A stretch of DNA of 64,000 nucleotides from Streptomyces fragilis. GTDB taxonomy: Bacteria; Actinomycetota; Actinomycetes; Streptomycetales; Streptomycetaceae. The notes beneath the pieces are model-generated. The model worked only from the letters and a program-made list of their open reading frames with translations. It did no database searches and was not told the origin of the DNA. Shown piece by piece: positions 29,792-39,097 of the stretch. The number at the start of each line of letters is the position of its first letter. The stretch's first letter is position 1. Both the position numbers and the translations under genes were made by a program. The stretch covers positions 248,001 through 312,000 of the forward strand of contig NZ_BEVZ01000006.1 in assembly GCF_003112515.1 (NCBI RefSeq). The letters are read 5' to 3'.

Positions 29792-30223
29792 ATGAGCGAA
29801 CCGCACCTGCCGGACGGCGAACCGGTCGAGCTCTACCTCGACCTGCTGCGTCTCCGCCTGAGCCCCGAGGAATACGACCTCCTGCTCCGCCTGGTCCGGC
29901 CCGCGCTGCGGGCGCTCGGTGAGGACGTCGACCTGGCCGATCTCGGCCCGGACGGCGACTGCCCCGACGAGGGTCCGGTGCCGCAGGAGATCCGTGACGA
30001 GGCCGCCCTGGTGATCGCAGCGGCGGTCACCGGCCGTCTCGACAACGTCCTGATCGAACTCGACTACGAGGACACCGGCCCGATCCGGGTCGTCACCGAC
30101 GCGGCCAGCGCCGCCGACCCGGACCGCCGCCGCGAGATCGCCGACTCCCTGCTGCGCCGTCGCCGCGAGGACGAGGAACTGCGCGGCATCGCCGAGGCCA
30201 GCGACCTGCCCACCGACTTCTGA
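29792..30223 (+). CDS. Hypothetical acidic protein
   Basis: I do not recognise a family. The 143-residue protein is strongly acidic and appears all-helical, with LYLDLLRLRLSPEEYDLLLRL, split by short turns, near the start. A Pro/Asp segment (LGPDGDCPDEGPVPQEI) lies in the middle and SLLRRRREDEELRGIAEASDL near the end. No signal peptide or membrane helix is seen. Codon use is typical of the genome, which supports a real gene. It is flanked by a hairpin upstream and by a converging exporter gene. Confidence 0.65.
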   Translation: MSEPHLPDGEPVELYLDLLRLRLSPEEYDLLLRLVRPALRALGEDVDLADLGPDGDCPDEGPVPQEIRDEAALVIAAAVTGRLDNVLIELDYEDTGPIRVVTDAASAADPDRRREIADSLLRRRREDEELRGIAEASDLPTDF

Positions 30224-30334
30224 CCGGTCGCGGCCACCACCGGCGCCCGCCGGTCACCGGGCCGACCGCACTCCGCCCCCACCGGGCTTCGGGACTCTCC
30301 CGGGGCCCGGTCCTTCATGTGCCGCCCGGCCGCG

Positions 30335-30376
30335 CCCCGGGGCCTCGCGGTCAGGCCCCGGGGCCTCGCGGTCAGG
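30335..30376. repeat. Two 21-bp direct repeats over a stop codon
   Basis: CCCCGGGGCCTCGCGGTCAGG-type units (20 of the 21 bases shown) occur at 30335 and 30356. The second copy covers the TGA of the FUSC gene on the minus strand. Each unit contains the palindrome CCCCGGGG, so the pair may also work as a terminator. Confidence 0.75.
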
Positions 30377-32657
30377 CCGCCTGCCGCCCGCGGGGCCGCA
30401 GCGGGACCTCCAGCGGCCGCGCGAGACCGGTGACCGCGTCGTCCAGCCGTCCCAGATGGCCCAGCACGCGGTCGGTGACCTGCCCGTACCGGGCCCGGGC
30501 GCCGGAGCCCGGCTCGAGCAGCGAGGCGATGCTCGCGCCGGTCTCCAGCTCCCCGGCGTCCCTGCGCCCCTCGACGTGCGCGGCGACGGTGTCGATGTTG
30601 CGCAGGATCCGCTCCCCCGCCCCGGCCAGCCTCGGGTCGGCGGCGATCGCCGTCTGGCTGGGCAGCAGTTCGGCCGTCGCCGCCAGGGACCGCGCGTGGT
30701 AGGCGCAGGTCTCCAGCTGGGCGACGACGTACCGGGCGGTGTCGCGCCGGCTGCGCAGCGGGGTGATCGGGTGGGTCAGCGGCTGGGTGGAGGAGCGCAG
30801 GTCGCCCAGTGCCTCGTCCAGTTCCCTGGCCTGGTCCAGCAGGTCGGCCGCGGGGCCGCCGCTGAGCTGCCGGACGGCGGACCCGGTGACGTCGGCCAGC
30901 CGCTCCAGCACCGTCACCAGGAGTTCGTCGGTGCGGTGCGCGGTGCGCACCGGCAGGACCAGGATCGCGGCGGCCAGCCCGCAGGCGGCTCCCAGGGCCG
31001 TCTCCCCCAGGCGCAGCACCAGGACGTCGAGGCTGTAGGTGTTCAGCAGCGTGTAGAGCAGTCCGAGCATCGCCGTGACGAAGAACGACATCAGCGTGTA
31101 CGAGAGCCGCGCCAGGTAGTGCGTCAGGAAGACCAGCACCAGGACGAGTGCGAAGGCCAGCGGCACCCGCTGCCCGACCAGGCCGGCCAGCACGATGCCG
31201 GCCACCACGCCGAGCATGGTGCCCAGCAGCCGGCGGTAGGCCTTGACCAGGATCTCGCCGGTGGAGCTGGTGTTGACGAAGACGATCCAGCAGGCGAGCA
31301 CGGCCCAGTACCAGCGCTCCCGGGAGAGCAGCTCCCCGCCGGCGATCGCGAGGACGGAGCCGACGGTGACCTGCACGGCGGTGCGGGTGGTGGGCCGCTC
31401 CAGGCCGGAGCGTTCCTCGTCCCGTTCGTCCTCCTCGGTCTCGGCGACCGCGATGGCGGCGTCCTCGGCCTCGATCTCCTCCCGGCTGCGGGCGGTCTCG
31501 GGGCTGTCGTCGCTGTCGTCGGCGCTGCCGCCCAGCGCGATCCGCAGTCCCAGCACGGCCCGGGCGGCCTCGCCCACGCCGCGGAAGACGTCGCGGACCG
31601 CAGGGGAGGCCTGGGCGGGCAGCTTGTCGTCGTCCCGGTAGCCGAGCAGCCGGTTGCGCAGCTGGGCGAGGCCGGTTCCGCGGTGCTCGTCGGACGAGCG
31701 CAGCACCAGGGCGCGCAGGGCGCGCAGGTCACGGTGGAGGGCCTCGGCGGCCCGGTCCCGCACGGGCTGCAGGCCGCTCTCGGGCAGGGGGGCGCCCGGC
31801 AGGTGGAGGGTGAGGGTGTCGGCGCGGGCGGGGGTGCCGGCGCGTTCGGTCATCCGCGCGGTGAGGATCAGCAGACCGAGCCGTTCGGCGGCGATCTCGG
31901 CGTCGGCGATGCGGCGCTGCACCAGGGAGGCGGCCCGGTCGTCGGGGGTGCCCTCGGTGAGCCGGGCCTGGATCATCATGGCCGTCTCGTGGAGGCGGGC
32001 GGTGCGGCCGCGGACCTGGTCGAGGGCCTTGTCGACCTGGTCGGGTCCGGCGTCCAGCAGCTCGATCTGGGCGCTCACCAGCTGGGCGAAGCGGGCCCTG
32101 AAGGCCGCGCGCAGCCTCCCGAGGACCTGTTCGGGGCCGGCCTGGACGACGCCGAAGCGGATCAGCGCGCTGCAGGCGAAGCCGGCGCCCACGGGCCAGT
32201 ACAGGCCGGGCAGCCCGGCCGTGCCGACGCCCAGGAACTGGGAGAGGAAGTAGGACTGGAAGCCGATCATGCCGAGGGCGAAGCCCCGGTCGCCGAAGCG
32301 GCGGCAGTAGACCGCGCCGAAGATCAGCACGACGAAGACGGCGGTACCGGTGAAGGTGCCGCTGAGCAGGGTGCCCAGCGTCAGTGCCAGCCAGGCCGCC
32401 GGGAGCCCCGCCGCGAGGGACAGGGCCTGCCCGCGCCGGTCCTTCTCACGGACCGCGAAGGTCGCCACCATGGCGGCCATCGCGCCCGCCACCAGCTGTT
32501 CGACGCTCGCGCCGAACACGCCCACCACGCCCAGGGTGAGGGCGAGCGAGCCGACGGTGCGCAGCCCGGCCGTCAGCCGCAACAGGCCGGGGTCGGACGC
32601 GGCGACCCGGTCGCGGAAGGCCGACCGGCCCGCTCGCGCCCGGGCCGCCGTCCTCAC
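30372..32657 (-). CDS. FUSC-family membrane protein (aromatic-acid-exporter-like)
   Basis: This 761-residue protein has two blocks of membrane helices. The N-terminal block starts at LGVVGVFGASVEQLVAGAMA and the C-terminal FUSC block at TAVQVTVGSVLAIAGGELLS. A large soluble helical region and an acidic linker (EEIEAEDAAIAVAETEEDER) lie between them. The family includes AaeB and fusaric-acid exporters. The GTG start overlaps the stop of the upstream NADH dehydrogenase gene (GTGA), so translation is coupled. The open frame continues far upstream through two other genes, but only as a shadow. The transported substrate is unknown. Confidence 0.85.
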   Translation of the reverse strand: MRTAARARAGRSAFRDRVAASDPGLLRLTAGLRTVGSLALTLGVVGVFGASVEQLVAGAMAAMVATFAVREKDRRGQALSLAAGLPAAWLALTLGTLLSGTFTGTAVFVVLIFGAVYCRRFGDRGFALGMIGFQSYFLSQFLGVGTAGLPGLYWPVGAGFACSALIRFGVVQAGPEQVLGRLRAAFRARFAQLVSAQIELLDAGPDQVDKALDQVRGRTARLHETAMMIQARLTEGTPDDRAASLVQRRIADAEIAAERLGLLILTARMTERAGTPARADTLTLHLPGAPLPESGLQPVRDRAAEALHRDLRALRALVLRSSDEHRGTGLAQLRNRLLGYRDDDKLPAQASPAVRDVFRGVGEAARAVLGLRIALGGSADDSDDSPETARSREEIEAEDAAIAVAETEEDERDEERSGLERPTTRTAVQVTVGSVLAIAGGELLSRERWYWAVLACWIVFVNTSSTGEILVKAYRRLLGTMLGVVAGIVLAGLVGQRVPLAFALVLVLVFLTHYLARLSYTLMSFFVTAMLGLLYTLLNTYSLDVLVLRLGETALGAACGLAAAILVLPVRTAHRTDELLVTVLERLADVTGSAVRQLSGGPAADLLDQARELDEALGDLRSSTQPLTHPITPLRSRRDTARYVVAQLETCAYHARSLAATAELLPSQTAIAADPRLAGAGERILRNIDTVAAHVEGRRDAGELETGASIASLLEPGSGARARYGQVTDRVLGHLGRLDDAVTGLARPLEVPLRPRGRQAA

Positions 32658-34021
32658 GCCTCGCGCAGCTGGTGCCGCTCGACGCGCTCGCGGATCTGCT
32701 CGGGCGACAGATAGGCGTCGGTGTACTCGAAGTCCTTCAGCGTGGCGGGCTTGCGCGCCTGGAAGCCGGTGCGGACGAAGTCGTCGCCGGCCACCGCGTT
32801 GAGCGCCCAGTTGGTGGCCACGCGGGCCTTGGCGACGCCTGTCCGCAGCGCCATCCAGTGGTAGCCGCGGGCCACCGCGAGGGCGGGCAGGCCCTTCATC
32901 TCCACTCCCAGGGGGCGGGAGACGGCGTCCTTGCCGCCGAGGTCGACGACCAGGCCCAGGTCCTTGTGGACGTAGGGCCGCAGGGGCTGGTTGCGGATCC
33001 GCGCGATGACGTTGTCGGCGGCGACCTTGCCCTGCCGCATGGCGTGCTGGGCGGTGGGCGGGCAGACGGCGCCCTCCTCGCCCTTGGCGAGGTCCGGCAC
33101 GGCGGCGGCGTCGCCCAGGGCGAAGACGTCCGGGCAGCCCGGCGCCTTCATCTCGGCGTCGACCACCATCCGGCCCCGGGAGGTCTCGCAGCCGAGGGTG
33201 GCCATCAGCGGGCTGGCGGCGACGCCGGCCGTCCAGATGAGGGTGTGGCTGGGCACCACGCGTCCGTCGGTGAAGGTGACCTCGGTGGGCGACACCTTGG
33301 CGACGGAGACGCCGAGGGAGACCTCGATGCCGCGCCTGCGCAGGATGCCGAGCGCGGTCTCGCCGAGCTTCTCGCCGAGTTCGGGCATCAGCCGCGGGGC
33401 GATGTCGATCAGGTGCCACTTGATCAGCCCGGGGTCCAGCCGCGGGTAGCGCTTGACCGCGTTGTGGGTGAGCCGCTGCAGGCAGGCGGCCGTCTCGGTG
33501 CCGGCGTATCCGCCGCCGACGACGACGAACTGCAGCCGGGCGGCCCGCTCGGCGGGGTCCTGGCTGGCGTCGGCGAGGTCCAGCTGCTGGATGACGTGGT
33601 CGCGGACGTAGGCGGCCTCGGCGAGCGTCTTCATGCCCCGGGCGTTGTCGGTCAGGCCGGGGATGTCGAAGGTGCGGGTGACGCTGCCGGGGGTGAGCAC
33701 CAGGATGTCGTAGGGCTCGTCGATCAGCTCGTCGGTGACGGTGCGGATGACGCAGACCTTCGCCTTGCTGTCCACGCCGATGGCGCCGCCCGGGATGATC
33801 CGGGTGCGGTAGCGGCTGCTGCGGCGCAGCGAGAGCGCGATGGACTGGGGGGTCAGCACGCCGGAGGCCACCTGCGGCAGCAGGGGCAGGTAGAGCTGGT
33901 AGGAGAACGGCGCCACCAGGGTCACGTCCGCCTCGTCGGGGCCGAGCTTCCTCTCGAGGCGGCGGACGCACTCCACTCCCGCGAAGCCCGCGCCCACCAC
34001 CAGGATCCTGGGTCGTGTCAC
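32654..34021 (-). CDS. ndh: Type II NADH dehydrogenase-like FAD/NAD(P) oxidoreductase
   Basis: This 455-residue flavoprotein of the NDH-2 family passes electrons from NADH to quinone without pumping protons. The FAD-binding motif ILVVGAGFAGVEC is at the very N-terminus, and the NADH motif FVVVGGGYAGTETA is at about residue 165. The C-terminal FAD contact VFALGDAAAV and the membrane-facing GYHWMALRTGVAKARVA are present. The GTG start is chosen because AAAGGTGG precedes it. The coupling to a FUSC exporter gene downstream is unusual. Confidence 0.88.
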   Translation of the reverse strand: MTRPRILVVGAGFAGVECVRRLERKLGPDEADVTLVAPFSYQLYLPLLPQVASGVLTPQSIALSLRRSSRYRTRIIPGGAIGVDSKAKVCVIRTVTDELIDEPYDILVLTPGSVTRTFDIPGLTDNARGMKTLAEAAYVRDHVIQQLDLADASQDPAERAARLQFVVVGGGYAGTETAACLQRLTHNAVKRYPRLDPGLIKWHLIDIAPRLMPELGEKLGETALGILRRRGIEVSLGVSVAKVSPTEVTFTDGRVVPSHTLIWTAGVAASPLMATLGCETSRGRMVVDAEMKAPGCPDVFALGDAAAVPDLAKGEEGAVCPPTAQHAMRQGKVAADNVIARIRNQPLRPYVHKDLGLVVDLGGKDAVSRPLGVEMKGLPALAVARGYHWMALRTGVAKARVATNWALNAVAGDDFVRTGFQARKPATLKDFEYTDAYLSPEQIRERVERHQLREA

Positions 34022-34162
34022 GATGGCCACCTTTCTGCGGCTCCTGGTCGGCTGTTCGGTCTGTGCGATCAACACGGTCCGAATGCCCGCGAAGGTTCCT
34101 TTGATCCCACCCCGATCCGAGGTGTTTCGCCACTCGGGACCGGTCCCGCGGGTCGCGGCGGC

Positions 34163-34615
34163 TCAGCGGCCGCGTTTCAGCGGGCCCCATTCCTCGCGGT
34201 GGCGCGCCACCTCGGTGCGCGAGGCCTCGATCACCTCGTCGCCCAGCCAGCACAGCGGTTCCACGTCGACGACCAGCGGCTCGTTGTCCGGTCCCCGGCC
34301 CGCCTCGGCGCCCTTGAGGACCCAGGGCCGCACCTGCGGCCCCTTCTCCCGGGGGATGTGCTCGTAGTCGTAGACCCGCCGCGCCGCCCACAGGACGAGC
34401 GGGCGGTCGTCCCACCACCTCTCGACGTCCAGCGGGTTGGCGGAGAGTCCGGGCATGGCGATGCCCGTCAGTTCGTCCTTGCTGGACGTCCTGGCGATGT
34501 CGACGCCCGGCCCCTTCGACCAGCGGAGGTACAGCCCGTCGTGCCGCTCGAGCAGTTCCGCGAGCTCCTCGAGGGAGTGCAGTACGGGCAGGCCGTCCTG
34601 ACCGGCTTTCTCCAC
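34163..34615 (-). CDS. DUF6098-like hypothetical protein
   Basis: This 150-residue protein has PVLHSLEELAELLERHDGLY near the start, then LTGIAMPGLSANPLD, the tryptophan-rich ERWWDDRPLVLWAARRVYDY, and GRGPDNEPLVVDVEPLCW. I associate these with the Streptomyces family DUF6098. It looks soluble. The function is unknown. It is a single gene between the NDH-2 operon and an FAD dehydrogenase, all on the same strand. Confidence 0.75.
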   Translation of the reverse strand: MEKAGQDGLPVLHSLEELAELLERHDGLYLRWSKGPGVDIARTSSKDELTGIAMPGLSANPLDVERWWDDRPLVLWAARRVYDYEHIPREKGPQVRPWVLKGAEAGRGPDNEPLVVDVEPLCWLGDEVIEASRTEVARHREEWGPLKRGR

Positions 34616-34684
34616 GCGTGATCACCTCCCGGTAGATCTCCGGGGTACCCGGCGACCGCGCGTGGAATCCCTCCTTCCGCCAGG

Positions 34685-36358
34685 TCAGGCGACCTCGCGG
34701 GCGGCCGCGCGCCCGGCGGCGCGGCCCGAGAAGAGGCAGCCGCCGAGGAAGGTCCCCTCCAGCGCGTTGTAGCCGTGGACGCCGCCCCCGCCGAAGCCGG
34801 CCACCTCGCCGGCCGCGTAGAGGCCGTCGACCGGGGAGCCGTCGGGGCCCAGGGCGCGGGAGTCCAGGTCCGTCTGGATGCCCCCCAGGGTCTTGCGGGT
34901 GAGGATGTGCAGCTTGACGCCGATGAGCGGTCCGGCGTCCGGGTCCAGGACGCGGTGCGGCGTGGCCACCCGGCCGAGCCGGTCGCCGAGGTAGCGGCGG
35001 GCGTTGTGGATGCCCTGGACCTGGGCGTCCTTGCTGTACGGGTTGGCCAGCTGCCGGTCGCGCTCCTCGATCTGCCGGCGCACCTCGGCCGCGTCGAGCA
35101 GCGGCTCGTCGGTGAGGGCGTTCATCTTCGTGATCAGTTCCTCGAGGGTGCCGGCGACCACGAAGTCGGCGCCGTGCCGCTTGAACGCCTCGACCGGCGC
35201 GGGGGCGCCCTTGCCGAGGATGCGTTCCCTGAGGAAGGCCTTGCGGTCCTTGGCGGTGATGTCGGGGTTCTGCTCGGAGCCGGAGAGCGCGAACTCCTTC
35301 TCGATGATCCTCTGGGTCAGGACGAACCAGGAGTGGCCGTGCTCGGCGAGGCCGGCGGTGGTCCGCAGGTGGCGCAGGGTGCCCAGGGTGTCGTAGCCGG
35401 GCAGGTACGGGGCGGGCAGGCGCCGCCCGAGGGCGTCGAGCCAGATCGACGACGGGCCGGGCAGGATCCGGATGCCGTGGCCCGCCCAGACGGGGTCCCA
35501 GTTGCGCACGCCCTCCGTGTAGTGCCACATGCGGTCGCGGTTGACCAGCCGTGCCCCGGCCGACTCGGTGATCTCCAGCATCCGGCCGTCCACGTACGCG
35601 GGGACGCCGGTGACCATGTCCGCCGGGGCGGCGCCGAGCCGCTCGGGCCAGTACCGGCGGACGATGTCGTGGTTGGCCCCGATGCCGCCGGAGGTCACCA
35701 CCACGGCCTGTGCCCGCAGCTCGAACTGCCCGACCGCCTCACGGCTGGAGGCGACGCCGCGCGGGGCGTCGTCGTCGGCCAGCAGCGTGCCGCGCACGCC
35801 GCGCACCACCCCCTGCTCGACGATCAGCTCGTCGACCCGGTGCCGGTGGTGGAAGGCCAGCAGTCCGTCCTGGTAGGCCTGCTGGGCGTACTTCACGAAG
35901 GGCGCGACCACCCCGGTGCCGGTGCCCCAGGCGACGTGGAAGCGCGGCACCGAGTTGCCGTGCCCGCCCGCGCGCAGGTCGCCGCGCTCGGCCCAGCCGA
36001 CGGTGGGCAGGAAGGTGATGCCGTGCCCGTCCAGCCAGGAGCGCTTCTCCCCCGCGGCCCACTCGACGTAGGCGCGGGCCCAGCGCAGCGCCCAGGAGTC
36101 CTCGTCGTCGGTGCGGTCGAAGGCGGCGCTGCCCTGCCAGTCGCTCCAGGCCAGCTCGAAGGAGTCCTTGACGCGCATCCTGCGCTGCTCCGGGGAGTCG
36201 ACCAGGAACAGCCCGCCGAAGGACCAGAACGCCTGGCCGCCGAGGTTGGCGGGGTTCTCCTGGTCCACCAGGAGGACCTTGCGTCCTTGGCGGGTGATCT
36301 CGTGGGCGGCCACCAGACCCGCCAGGCCGGCTCCGACGACTATGACGTCCGCGTCCAT
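34685..36358 (-). CDS. FAD-binding dehydrogenase (fumarate reductase/KstD-like flavoprotein)
   Basis: This 557-residue protein has the N-terminal FAD motif VIVVGAGLAGLVAAHEI and the C-terminal FAD contact LYAAGEVAGFGGGGVHGYNAL. It belongs to the flavoprotein group that contains fumarate reductase and 3-ketosteroid dehydrogenases. The block GGQAFWSFGGLFLVDSPEQR marks the branch often annotated only as FAD-binding dehydrogenase. No heme or Fe-S sites are present. The electron acceptor and substrate are unknown. GAAGGGG lies before the ATG. Confidence 0.85.
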   Translation of the reverse strand: MDADVIVVGAGLAGLVAAHEITRQGRKVLLVDQENPANLGGQAFWSFGGLFLVDSPEQRRMRVKDSFELAWSDWQGSAAFDRTDDEDSWALRWARAYVEWAAGEKRSWLDGHGITFLPTVGWAERGDLRAGGHGNSVPRFHVAWGTGTGVVAPFVKYAQQAYQDGLLAFHHRHRVDELIVEQGVVRGVRGTLLADDDAPRGVASSREAVGQFELRAQAVVVTSGGIGANHDIVRRYWPERLGAAPADMVTGVPAYVDGRMLEITESAGARLVNRDRMWHYTEGVRNWDPVWAGHGIRILPGPSSIWLDALGRRLPAPYLPGYDTLGTLRHLRTTAGLAEHGHSWFVLTQRIIEKEFALSGSEQNPDITAKDRKAFLRERILGKGAPAPVEAFKRHGADFVVAGTLEELITKMNALTDEPLLDAAEVRRQIEERDRQLANPYSKDAQVQGIHNARRYLGDRLGRVATPHRVLDPDAGPLIGVKLHILTRKTLGGIQTDLDSRALGPDGSPVDGLYAAGEVAGFGGGGVHGYNALEGTFLGGCLFSGRAAGRAAAREVA

Positions 36359-36552
36359 GACGGTGTCCCCTTCGCTGCGTCCGCGTACCGCGTGTGCGGT
36401 GGTGCTCGTCCGCGCCGGTCCCCGGCGCTGTTCCTCGCCGCGCCCGCGCGCCCGCGCGCCCACGGCGGTGTGCGGTGGGCGCGCGGCAATCTAACCCGTG
36501 ACCTGCGCCGCGGGGAACCTGTGCGGCCTTCTTCGGGCGGCGGGCCGGGGCT

Positions 36553-37464
36553 TCAGGCGCCGGGCCCGGGCGGGACGACGGCCACGGGGCAGGGGGCGTG
36601 GTGGATGACCGCGTCGGCCACCGAGCCGAGCCGGCTGCCGACCGCGGCGCGGTGCGCGCGGCGGCCGACGACGGTCAGCCGGGCGCCCGCCGACGCCGAC
36701 AGCAGCACCTCTCCGGCGCTGCCCATCTCGACGTGCTCGGTCACCGGCACGTCGGGGAAGCGCTCGCGCCAGGGGGCCAGGGCGGTGCTCAGTGCCTTGC
36801 GTTCGAACGGCACGGGGCCGCCCGCCTCGTCCAGCAGCCGCAGCGAGCCGGGGCTGTAGGCGAAGACCGGGGGCAGCGCCCAGGCGCGCACGGCGCGCAC
36901 CGGCGCCCCGCAGGCGGCGGCCGTCTCGAAGGCGAAGCGCAGCGTCTCGGCGCTGTCCTCCGGCTCGCCGTGCTGTCCGACGACGATCTCACCGGCCGCC
37001 CCGGTGCCCACCTCGCCGCCCCGCTCGCCCTCGTCGCCCTTGACGTCCGCGCGGACCAGGACGACCGGGAGGCCGGCCTCGGCGATCACCTGCCGGCCGA
37101 CGGAGCCGAGCAGGAAGCCGAGGAGCAGGCCCCGCCCCCGTGAACCGAGGACCAGCATCCCGGCACCGTCGGACGCCTCCAGCAGCCCCTCGGGGGCCTC
37201 GCCCCGGCCGATGTGGGTGCTCACCGTCAGACCCGGGTGGCGTTCGGCCAGGCCGCGGACCGAGTCCTCGACGCCCTGCCGCACCCACCGCTCCTGCTCG
37301 TCGCTGCTGCCGCTTCGTTCCTCGGCGCCGCTCACCCGGCGGGGCTCCCACACGTGGGCCACCCGCAGCTCGGCGCCGCGCCGGCCCGCCTCGACGGCCG
37401 CCCACTCCAGCGCTGCCAGGCTCTCCGGGGTTCCGTCCACTCCCGCGGCGATCGGACGGGTCAT
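36553..37464 (-). CDS. Universal stress protein with two UspA domains
   Basis: This 303-residue protein contains two tandem Usp domains (about residues 1-140 and 150-300). The ATP-binding motif G-2x-G-9x-G(S/T) is clear in the first domain, LVLGSRGRGLLLGFLLGSVG. In the second it is altered to VVGRRAHRAAVGSRLGSVA. The usual opening ITRPIAAGVDGTPESLAALE is present. Such proteins bind ATP and act in dormancy or stress in actinobacteria. It is a monocistronic gene, with about 180 bp on either side. Confidence 0.92.
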   Translation of the reverse strand: MTRPIAAGVDGTPESLAALEWAAVEAGRRGAELRVAHVWEPRRVSGAEERSGSSDEQERWVRQGVEDSVRGLAERHPGLTVSTHIGRGEAPEGLLEASDGAGMLVLGSRGRGLLLGFLLGSVGRQVIAEAGLPVVLVRADVKGDEGERGGEVGTGAAGEIVVGQHGEPEDSAETLRFAFETAAACGAPVRAVRAWALPPVFAYSPGSLRLLDEAGGPVPFERKALSTALAPWRERFPDVPVTEHVEMGSAGEVLLSASAGARLTVVGRRAHRAAVGSRLGSVADAVIHHAPCPVAVVPPGPGA

Positions 37465-37642
37465 CAGCTGCCTCCCTGCTCACGGCTCTCGGGCCGCTGT
37501 CGTGTCGTGACGCACTCGCTGGGGACCAGTCTGGACCACGCACGCCACAAGATCACGGCGCGCCCCCTTCCGCAGCGCGTGCCCGGGCGGGCCGCGGGCC
37601 GGGCGGGGGCGGCCCCGTGGTGCCGCCCCCGCCGCGTGGACG

Positions 37643-39016
37643 CTAGCCGCGCCAGGGGCCGGTGACGGCGAAGGTGGTGCCCGGGTCGTAGCAGTTGACG
37701 TACATGGTGCCGCCGTCGGGCGAGAAGGCGACGCCGGCGAACTCGCCCCACTCCGGGGCCTCTTCGGTGCCGATGTTCTGGGCGTTGCGCGCCATGGTGT
37801 ACACCTCGCCGCGCCGCGTCACGCCGAAGACGTGCTGGGCCCCGCTGCCGTCCTCGCAGACCATCAGCGAACCGCCGGGCGCCAGGCAGATGTTGTCGGG
37901 TGAGTCGCCCGGCAGCTGGACGTCCGACCCGGGACCGAAGACGATCACCAGGGTGAGGCGGCGGGCGCCGGGGTCGTAGCGCCACACCTGGCCGTGGTGG
38001 TCGGCGCCCGATCCCTCACCGGTGCGGGCGTAGGAGGAGACGAAGTAGACCGAGCGCCCGCCCCAGTAGCAGCCCTCCAGCTTCTGTCCGCGGGTGACGC
38101 CGCCGCGGCCGTAGTCCTGCAGACGGGTCGGGGTCTGCGCGGCCAGCGGGTCGGGGACGTCCACCCACTGCACGCCGCCGAAGCTCGCCCCCGGCTCGTC
38201 GACCACGGACAGGTCGGGGAGGTCCGGCACCCGCATGGCCTGGAGGCGGCCGCCGGCGCGCAGCGACCCGAGGCGGCCCTCGGGCCGGCGCGGCAGGAAG
38301 CGGTAGAACAGGCCGAACGGGGCGACGAAGGCGTCCTCGGTCTCGTAGACGATGCCGTGGACGGGGTCGACGGCGACCGCCTCGTGCTGGAACCGGCCCA
38401 TCGCGGTCAGCGGCACCGCGCCGCTGCGCCGCGGGTCGGCGGGGTCGACCTCGAAGATGAAGCCGTGGTCCTTGGCGTAGCCGGCGCCCCCCGCCTTGTC
38501 CTCGGTCTCCTCGCAGGTCAGCCAGGTCCCCCAGGGCGTCGGCCCGCCGCTGCAGTTGACGGCGGTGCCGGCGATCGCGACGCGCTCGTCCACGACGGCG
38601 CCGCCGGGGCCGTCCAGGGTGAGCAGGGTGCATCCGCCCTTGGCCGCCGGGTCGTAGGTCAGGCCCTCGACGGTGGGGACGCCGAGCGCGGCGGTGACGC
38701 GGTTCTCGTGGTTGCGGACCAGGTGGACGCGGCCCCTCCTGCCGGGCAGCGCGGTCATGCCGTCGCAGTGGGAGGGCACCGGGCCCTCCCCGGAGCGCAG
38801 GGCGTCGCCCTCACGGGAGAGCACCCGGTAACGGAAACCTTTCGGCAGGTCGAGCAGGCCGTGGGGATCGGGCACCAGCGGGCCGTACCCGTTCTCGGTG
38901 AGCGGCAGGGCGGAGGCGGCGGACGCGGAGAACAGCTCCGTCACGGCCCCCGAGACCACGATGCCCGCTCCGAGGGCACCGGAGCGGGCGAGCATCTGAC
39001 GTCGTGTGGCGGACAT
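37643..39016 (-). CDS. PhoX-like (DUF839) protein, Tat-exported
   Basis: This 457-residue protein starts with a twin-arginine signal (RRQMLARSGALGAG then a hydrophobic stretch to about residue 36). The mature part is a beta-propeller of the PhoX/DUF839 family, whose best-known members are Ca/Fe-dependent alkaline phosphatases. Visible marks are PHGLLDLPKGFRYRVLSREG, LVRNHENR, LTCEETEDKAGG and a late VNCYDPGTTFAVTGPW. Phosphatase activity is probable for the family but not proven here. Export by Tat fits a metal-loaded enzyme. The last strands carry a gluconolactonase-like FSPDGGTMYV repeat. Confidence 0.85.
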   Translation of the reverse strand: MSATRRQMLARSGALGAGIVVSGAVTELFSASAASALPLTENGYGPLVPDPHGLLDLPKGFRYRVLSREGDALRSGEGPVPSHCDGMTALPGRRGRVHLVRNHENRVTAALGVPTVEGLTYDPAAKGGCTLLTLDGPGGAVVDERVAIAGTAVNCSGGPTPWGTWLTCEETEDKAGGAGYAKDHGFIFEVDPADPRRSGAVPLTAMGRFQHEAVAVDPVHGIVYETEDAFVAPFGLFYRFLPRRPEGRLGSLRAGGRLQAMRVPDLPDLSVVDEPGASFGGVQWVDVPDPLAAQTPTRLQDYGRGGVTRGQKLEGCYWGGRSVYFVSSYARTGEGSGADHHGQVWRYDPGARRLTLVIVFGPGSDVQLPGDSPDNICLAPGGSLMVCEDGSGAQHVFGVTRRGEVYTMARNAQNIGTEEAPEWGEFAGVAFSPDGGTMYVNCYDPGTTFAVTGPWRG

Positions 39017-39097
39017 GAGCGACCTTCCTGCTGGCGGACAGGACTGTGATCCGCCGTGTGTACCACGTCACTCGGGGGCTCGGGAACCACGCCTGCC

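Noticed and set aside
30372-35528. A single open frame of about 1700 codons covering FUSC, NADH dehydrogenase and part of the FAD dehydrogenase region
   Set aside because: Only the part up to 32657 is FUSC; beyond it the frame is antisense-like Arg/Pro/Gly-rich sequence over well-supported genes in another frame.
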